Assembly (NCBI RefSeq): GCF_017813395.1
Contig: NZ_JAGIZB010000002.1
Span: 62,001 to 126,000, forward strand
Length of the DNA stretch: 64,000 bases
Direction: 5' to 3'
Source of the DNA: Pararoseomonas baculiformis
GTDB lineage: Bacteria; Pseudomonadota; Alphaproteobacteria; Acetobacterales; Acetobacteraceae
The position numbers and the translations under genes are program-made. Shown piece after piece: positions 61,230 through 64,000 of this stretch (its first letter is position 1; every line of letters begins with the position of its first letter). The notes beneath the pieces are model-generated. The model saw only the letters and a list, made by a program, of their open reading frames with translations, made no database searches and was not told where the DNA came from.

Positions 61230-62846
61230 CTACTTCTTTTCGTCGTAGAGCGTGGCGATGGCGGCATCGACGGCCACCTCCACCAGGAACGGGCCTTCGG
61301 CGGCCATTGCCTCGGCCAGCGCCGCGTCCAGCTCCCCTGGCGTCGCCACCGCACGCGCAGGGCAGCCCATGCCGCGCGCCATGGCAACGAAATCGATTCC
61401 GGGCAGGTCGATGCCCGGCGCGTCCCGCACCTGCAGCACGCGGGAGAAGGAGCGCATGGCGCCGTAGCCCGCGTTGTTCATCACGATCACCGCCAGCGGC
61501 AGCTTCTCCTGCACAGCGGTCCAGAGAGCCTGGGGCGAGTACATGAAGGATCCGTCGCCGATCAGGCACACCACCCGGCGCCCCGGACGTCCCAGCGCCA
61601 CGCCCACCGCCGCCGGCAGCCCGTAGCCGAGCCCGCCGCTCGCCATGGTGAAGAAGCCGCCCCATTCGCGGATGGGCATCTGCTGCTGCATCGCCGGGCG
61701 GTGGGACGGGGCCTCCTCCACCAGCACCGCCCCTTCCGGCATCGCCGCATGCAGCCGGTGCAGCGCATAGGCCGCGCTCGGCGGCGACGAAGGCGCGGGC
61801 GGCGCCGGACGAGGACGCGGGGCGGGCAGGCTGCGCCCCGATTCCGGCAGAAGCGCAGCGAGCGCCGGGATGCCCAGCCGCAGCGCACCGAGCACGGCCG
61901 TCCCGGCCGGCGCCGAGGAAGCGGCTTCCAGATCCGTCGTCATTTGGAAGATCGGCGTGCCGGAGCGGAACAGGCCGCATTCCCCGGCCACGTGGAAGGT
62001 GAAGACCGGCGCCCCGATCACCAGCACCAGGTCATGCCCGATCAGCGTGTCCGAAACCTGCTGCGGCGCCGCGTGCAGATGCCCGGCGAAAAGCGGGTGA
62101 TCCTCGGGAAAGGAAAGCCGGGAGGAGAAGGGGCTGGTCCAGACCGGCGCCCCGATCCGCTCCGCCAGCATCACCAGTTCCGGCCCGCATCCCTCCGCAT
62201 CCACATCCGGCCCCACGACCAGCACGGGCCGGCGGGCCGCCATGATCGCCCGTGCCGCCTCGGCCAGCGCCGCCGGGTCGGGCGCCGTGTCCGGGAACCA
62301 GGCGCGCGGCACCACGGGCTGGCACGCAGCCGCCCAGTCATCCGCGGGGATCGAGACGAAGGTCGGGCCATAGGGCCGCTGCATCGCGATCCGGTGCGCC
62401 TGCGCGATCGCCGCCGGCACGTCCTCGGCGCGCGCCGGCTCGATGCTGAACTTCACATAGGGGCGGGGGAAGCTCGCCGCCTCGCTCGCCCCCAGGAAGG
62501 GCAGGTTGGGCAGCAGCGAGCGCGTCTGCTGCCCCGCGGTGATCACCATCGGCGCGCCGTTGCGGTAGGCGGTGAACAGATTGCCCAGCGCATGCCCCAC
62601 GCCCGCGGCGGAATGCAGGTTCACGAAGGCGCATTGCCCGGTCGCGCGGGCATAGCCATCCGCCATGCCCACCACGCTCGCTTCCTGCAGGCCGAGCACG
62701 TAGCGGATGTCGCGCGGCCAGCGGTCCAGGAAAGGCAACTCCGTGGAGCCGGGATTGCCGAACACCGTGTCGATGCCCAGCCCGCGCAGCATCTCGAACA
62801 CCGCCTCGCGCACCGTCACGCGGCCGGTTCCCATCCCATCCATCAT
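61230..62846 (-). CDS. mdlC: Benzoylformate decarboxylase (ThDP-dependent)
   Basis: This 538-residue enzyme decarboxylates an aryl 2-oxo acid to an aldehyde. NPGSTELPF gives S34, VLGLQEASVVGMADGYARAT gives the ThDP-activating E55, and NLHSAAGVGHALG gives H78, matching S26, E47 and H70 of the Pseudomonas enzyme. IGAPVFTFHVAG supplies the counterpart of H281. The ThDP/Mg motif is GDGSFMYSPQALWTAVQEK with MNNAGYGAM. Retention of both catalytic His favours benzoylformate decarboxylase over acetolactate synthase or phenylpyruvate decarboxylase. Start ATG at 62846 overlaps the marR stop (ATGA). Confidence 0.88.
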   Translation of the reverse strand: MMDGMGTGRVTVREAVFEMLRGLGIDTVFGNPGSTELPFLDRWPRDIRYVLGLQEASVVGMADGYARATGQCAFVNLHSAAGVGHALGNLFTAYRNGAPMVITAGQQTRSLLPNLPFLGASEAASFPRPYVKFSIEPARAEDVPAAIAQAHRIAMQRPYGPTFVSIPADDWAAACQPVVPRAWFPDTAPDPAALAEAARAIMAARRPVLVVGPDVDAEGCGPELVMLAERIGAPVWTSPFSSRLSFPEDHPLFAGHLHAAPQQVSDTLIGHDLVLVIGAPVFTFHVAGECGLFRSGTPIFQMTTDLEAASSAPAGTAVLGALRLGIPALAALLPESGRSLPAPRPRPAPPAPSSPPSAAYALHRLHAAMPEGAVLVEEAPSHRPAMQQQMPIREWGGFFTMASGGLGYGLPAAVGVALGRPGRRVVCLIGDGSFMYSPQALWTAVQEKLPLAVIVMNNAGYGAMRSFSRVLQVRDAPGIDLPGIDFVAMARGMGCPARAVATPGELDAALAEAMAAEGPFLVEVAVDAAIATLYDEKK

Positions 62847-63397
62847 GCTTCGTCCGAATCCAGCCCCGCCAGCAGGCGGCGCAACGTGTCGAGAAAGGCC
62901 TGCCGGTTCTCCGGACCCACCAGCGCGTCCAGCGCCCGGTCATGCGCCGCCGCATGGCCCTGCAGCGCTGCCAGCGCATCCTGCCCGGCCGGGGTGAGGC
63001 TCAGCGCGTAGCTCCGCCGGTCCGCCGCCGCCCGGTCACGCCGGATCAGGCCGCGCTTCTCCAGCTCGGTCAGCTTCGGGGTGAGCGTGGACTTGTCGCG
63101 CCCCACGGCGCCACCAAGGGCGGTCTGCGAAAGCCCGGGGTTTTCCTGGATCACCACCAGCGCGGCGTAATGGCCCGGCTTCAGCCCGGAATCGCCAACC
63201 CGCCGCGCGAAGGCGGCAAACGAAGCCTCCTGCGCCAGGCGAAGATGGAAGCCGAGCGTCTCCGTCAGCGGCCCGAGCCGGACCGTGCCGCCGCCACCCG
63301 GCAGGGCGCGCAGGGCCGGCCGTCCGCCGCGTGGCCGGATGCTTGGCCGCGATGCTCCCGCTGGCTGCGCCAAGGGACCTTCCTCCTCCCGGCGCAT
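62843..63397 (-). CDS. MarR family transcriptional regulator
   Basis: The ~184-residue product carries a MarR winged helix: LKPGHYAALVVIQENPGLSQ, TALGGAVGRDKSTLTPKLTE (recognition helix) and KRGLIRRDRAAADRRSYALS (wing with DRR). A ~50-residue basic N-terminal tail precedes it. The ATG at 63397 is preferred; a longer frame to 63466 adds non-family residues. It is the first gene of the mdlC operon, overlapping mdlC by 4 bp, so it likely controls its own operon in response to the aromatic acid or aldehyde. Confidence 0.87.
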   Translation of the reverse strand: MRREEEGPLAQPAGASRPSIRPRGGRPALRALPGGGGTVRLGPLTETLGFHLRLAQEASFAAFARRVGDSGLKPGHYAALVVIQENPGLSQTALGGAVGRDKSTLTPKLTELEKRGLIRRDRAAADRRSYALSLTPAGQDALAALQGHAAAHDRALDALVGPENRQAFLDTLRRLLAGLDSDEA

Positions 63398-63604
63398 CCT
63401 GTCCGCGCGCCTTCCCCCGGGATCGTAGGAGATCCAACAATTGAGTCGCAAGCCCTCCGTCGCCACCTCACGCGCTTGGCAGCCGCGTGGCCGGACCCGC
63501 CGGGCTCAGCCGTGGGAGAGGCAGCCTCCAGACCGGGTCAGCGGAAGGATGCTGCTCATGTTCCGGTCTGGATCCGGGGCAGGAACGCGCCGCGCGGGGT
63601 GCGA

Positions 63605-64000
63605 TCAGGCCGCTTCCTCGTCCGCCTGCTCCTCCAGCGCGTCCCGGTTCAGGATTCGCAGGTGGTGGGTTCCATGATTGGCGACCAGGCGGTTCTTGCG
63701 CAGCGTGGTCAGCACCCGGCTCACCGTCTCTGCCGTCAGGCCGAGGAAATCGGCGATGTCATAGCGCGACATTGGCAGCTCGATCACACCGTCCGGTCCC
63801 TTGCCGCGATCCGCCAGGTCCAGCAGGAAGGCCGCTACGCGCTCGGCGGCTGTACGGCGGCCAAGAAGGATGAACCGGTCCTGCGCCGCGGCCAGCTTCT
63901 CCAGCGTGTAGGAATGCCAGGACTGCGCGGCCGCGGGGTCGCGGTCCACCCAGGCGGCGATGTCCCGGCGGGAGAAGGCGATCACCACCGCATCCGTCAC
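63605..64000 (-). CDS. Crp/Fnr family regulator (5' end outside window)
   Basis: The last ~131 residues of an FNR/CRP-type regulator are visible; the frame is open to the window edge. They cover the end of the sensor domain, the dimer helix (YTLEKLAAAQDRFILLGRRT, then AAERVAAFLLDLAD) and the HTH MSRYDIADFLGLTAETVSRV followed by LTTLRKNRLV. E-T-V-S-R in the recognition helix is that of FNR/FixK proteins, which read TTGAT-N4-ATCAA sites. Any iron-sulfur cysteines would lie outside the window, so FNR and FixK types cannot be separated. Confidence 0.85.
   Translation of the reverse strand: MTDAVVIAFSRRDIAAWVDRDPAAAQSWHSYTLEKLAAAQDRFILLGRRTAAERVAAFLLDLADRGKGPDGVIELPMSRYDIADFLGLTAETVSRVLTTLRKNRLVANHGTHHLRILNRDALEEQADEEAA

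Noticed and set aside
1-64000. tRNA, rRNA and CRISPR arrays
   Set aside because: No cloverleaf-like sequence with a TTCGA loop in context, no rRNA core sequence, and no regularly spaced direct repeats were seen by eye. Small RNAs cannot be excluded without a covariance search.

Overview
The window is GC-rich DNA from a free-living alphaproteobacterium. The gene families point to Acetobacteraceae of the Roseomonas type: many Tat or Sec exported substrate-binding proteins, orphan TctC/Bug receptors, hydantoinase A/B genes, and long runs of catabolic genes joined by 4-bp ATGA overlaps. This assignment is inferred from gene content and base composition; no rRNA or other phylogenetic marker lies in the window. 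No tRNA, rRNA or CRISPR array was seen.

Region 1-6710 is visibly lower in GC. It holds surface-glycan genes: two GT61-type glycosyltransferases, a UDP-glucuronate decarboxylase (UDP-xylose synthase) and a GT-A glycosyltransferase. A degenerate IS3-family (IS407-like) element with an internal deletion sits among them. It looks like an acquired or fast-evolving exopolysaccharide/LPS island.

After greB and a HAD phosphatase, 8267-14761 is a tightly packed seven-gene operon: CgeB-like glycosyltransferase, sugar nucleotidyltransferase, methyltransferase, PIG-L deacetylase, GT4 glycosyltransferase, CelD-like acyltransferase and a second methyltransferase. Neighbours overlap by 4 bp at all but one junction, where the overlap is 31 bp. 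This is the best candidate in the window for an undescribed system, probably a decorated glycoside or glycolipid. It is followed directly by an Mfd-type transcription-repair helicase.

18176-27152 carries an erythromycin-esterase-like protein, small proteins, and a minus-strand operon DadA-like oxidase / Bug / hyuA / hyuB / Bug for hydantoin, oxoproline or related amide breakdown. 27279-35006 is a homogentisate route: divergent MarR regulator, flavin hydroxylase plus DUF2783 small protein (MhaAB-like), an unusual metallo-beta-lactamase-fold protein, hmgA, fahA, a Bug receptor and maiA, closed by a strong hairpin. 35134-41315 is a sulfonate operon (possible leader peptide, ssuC, ssuB, micro-ORF, acyl-CoA dehydrogenase-like flavoprotein, ssuD-like LLM monooxygenase, ssuA, cupin) followed by an Lrp/AsnC regulator.

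41385-54114 is mixed: DUF3597 protein, amidase, a lower-GC patch with a CadC-like TPR regulator and a small secreted repeat protein, a dipeptide-type binding protein, an AI-2E transporter with a long C-terminal extension, a hybrid histidine kinase with its CheY-like partner, and a lipoprotein. 54172-63397 is one minus-strand operon running from a MarR gene through benzoylformate decarboxylase (mdlC), an aldehyde dehydrogenase and a complete LIV-type ABC transporter to a Bug receptor, which fits uptake and oxidation of an aromatic 2-oxo acid. The window ends inside an FNR/CRP-family regulator.
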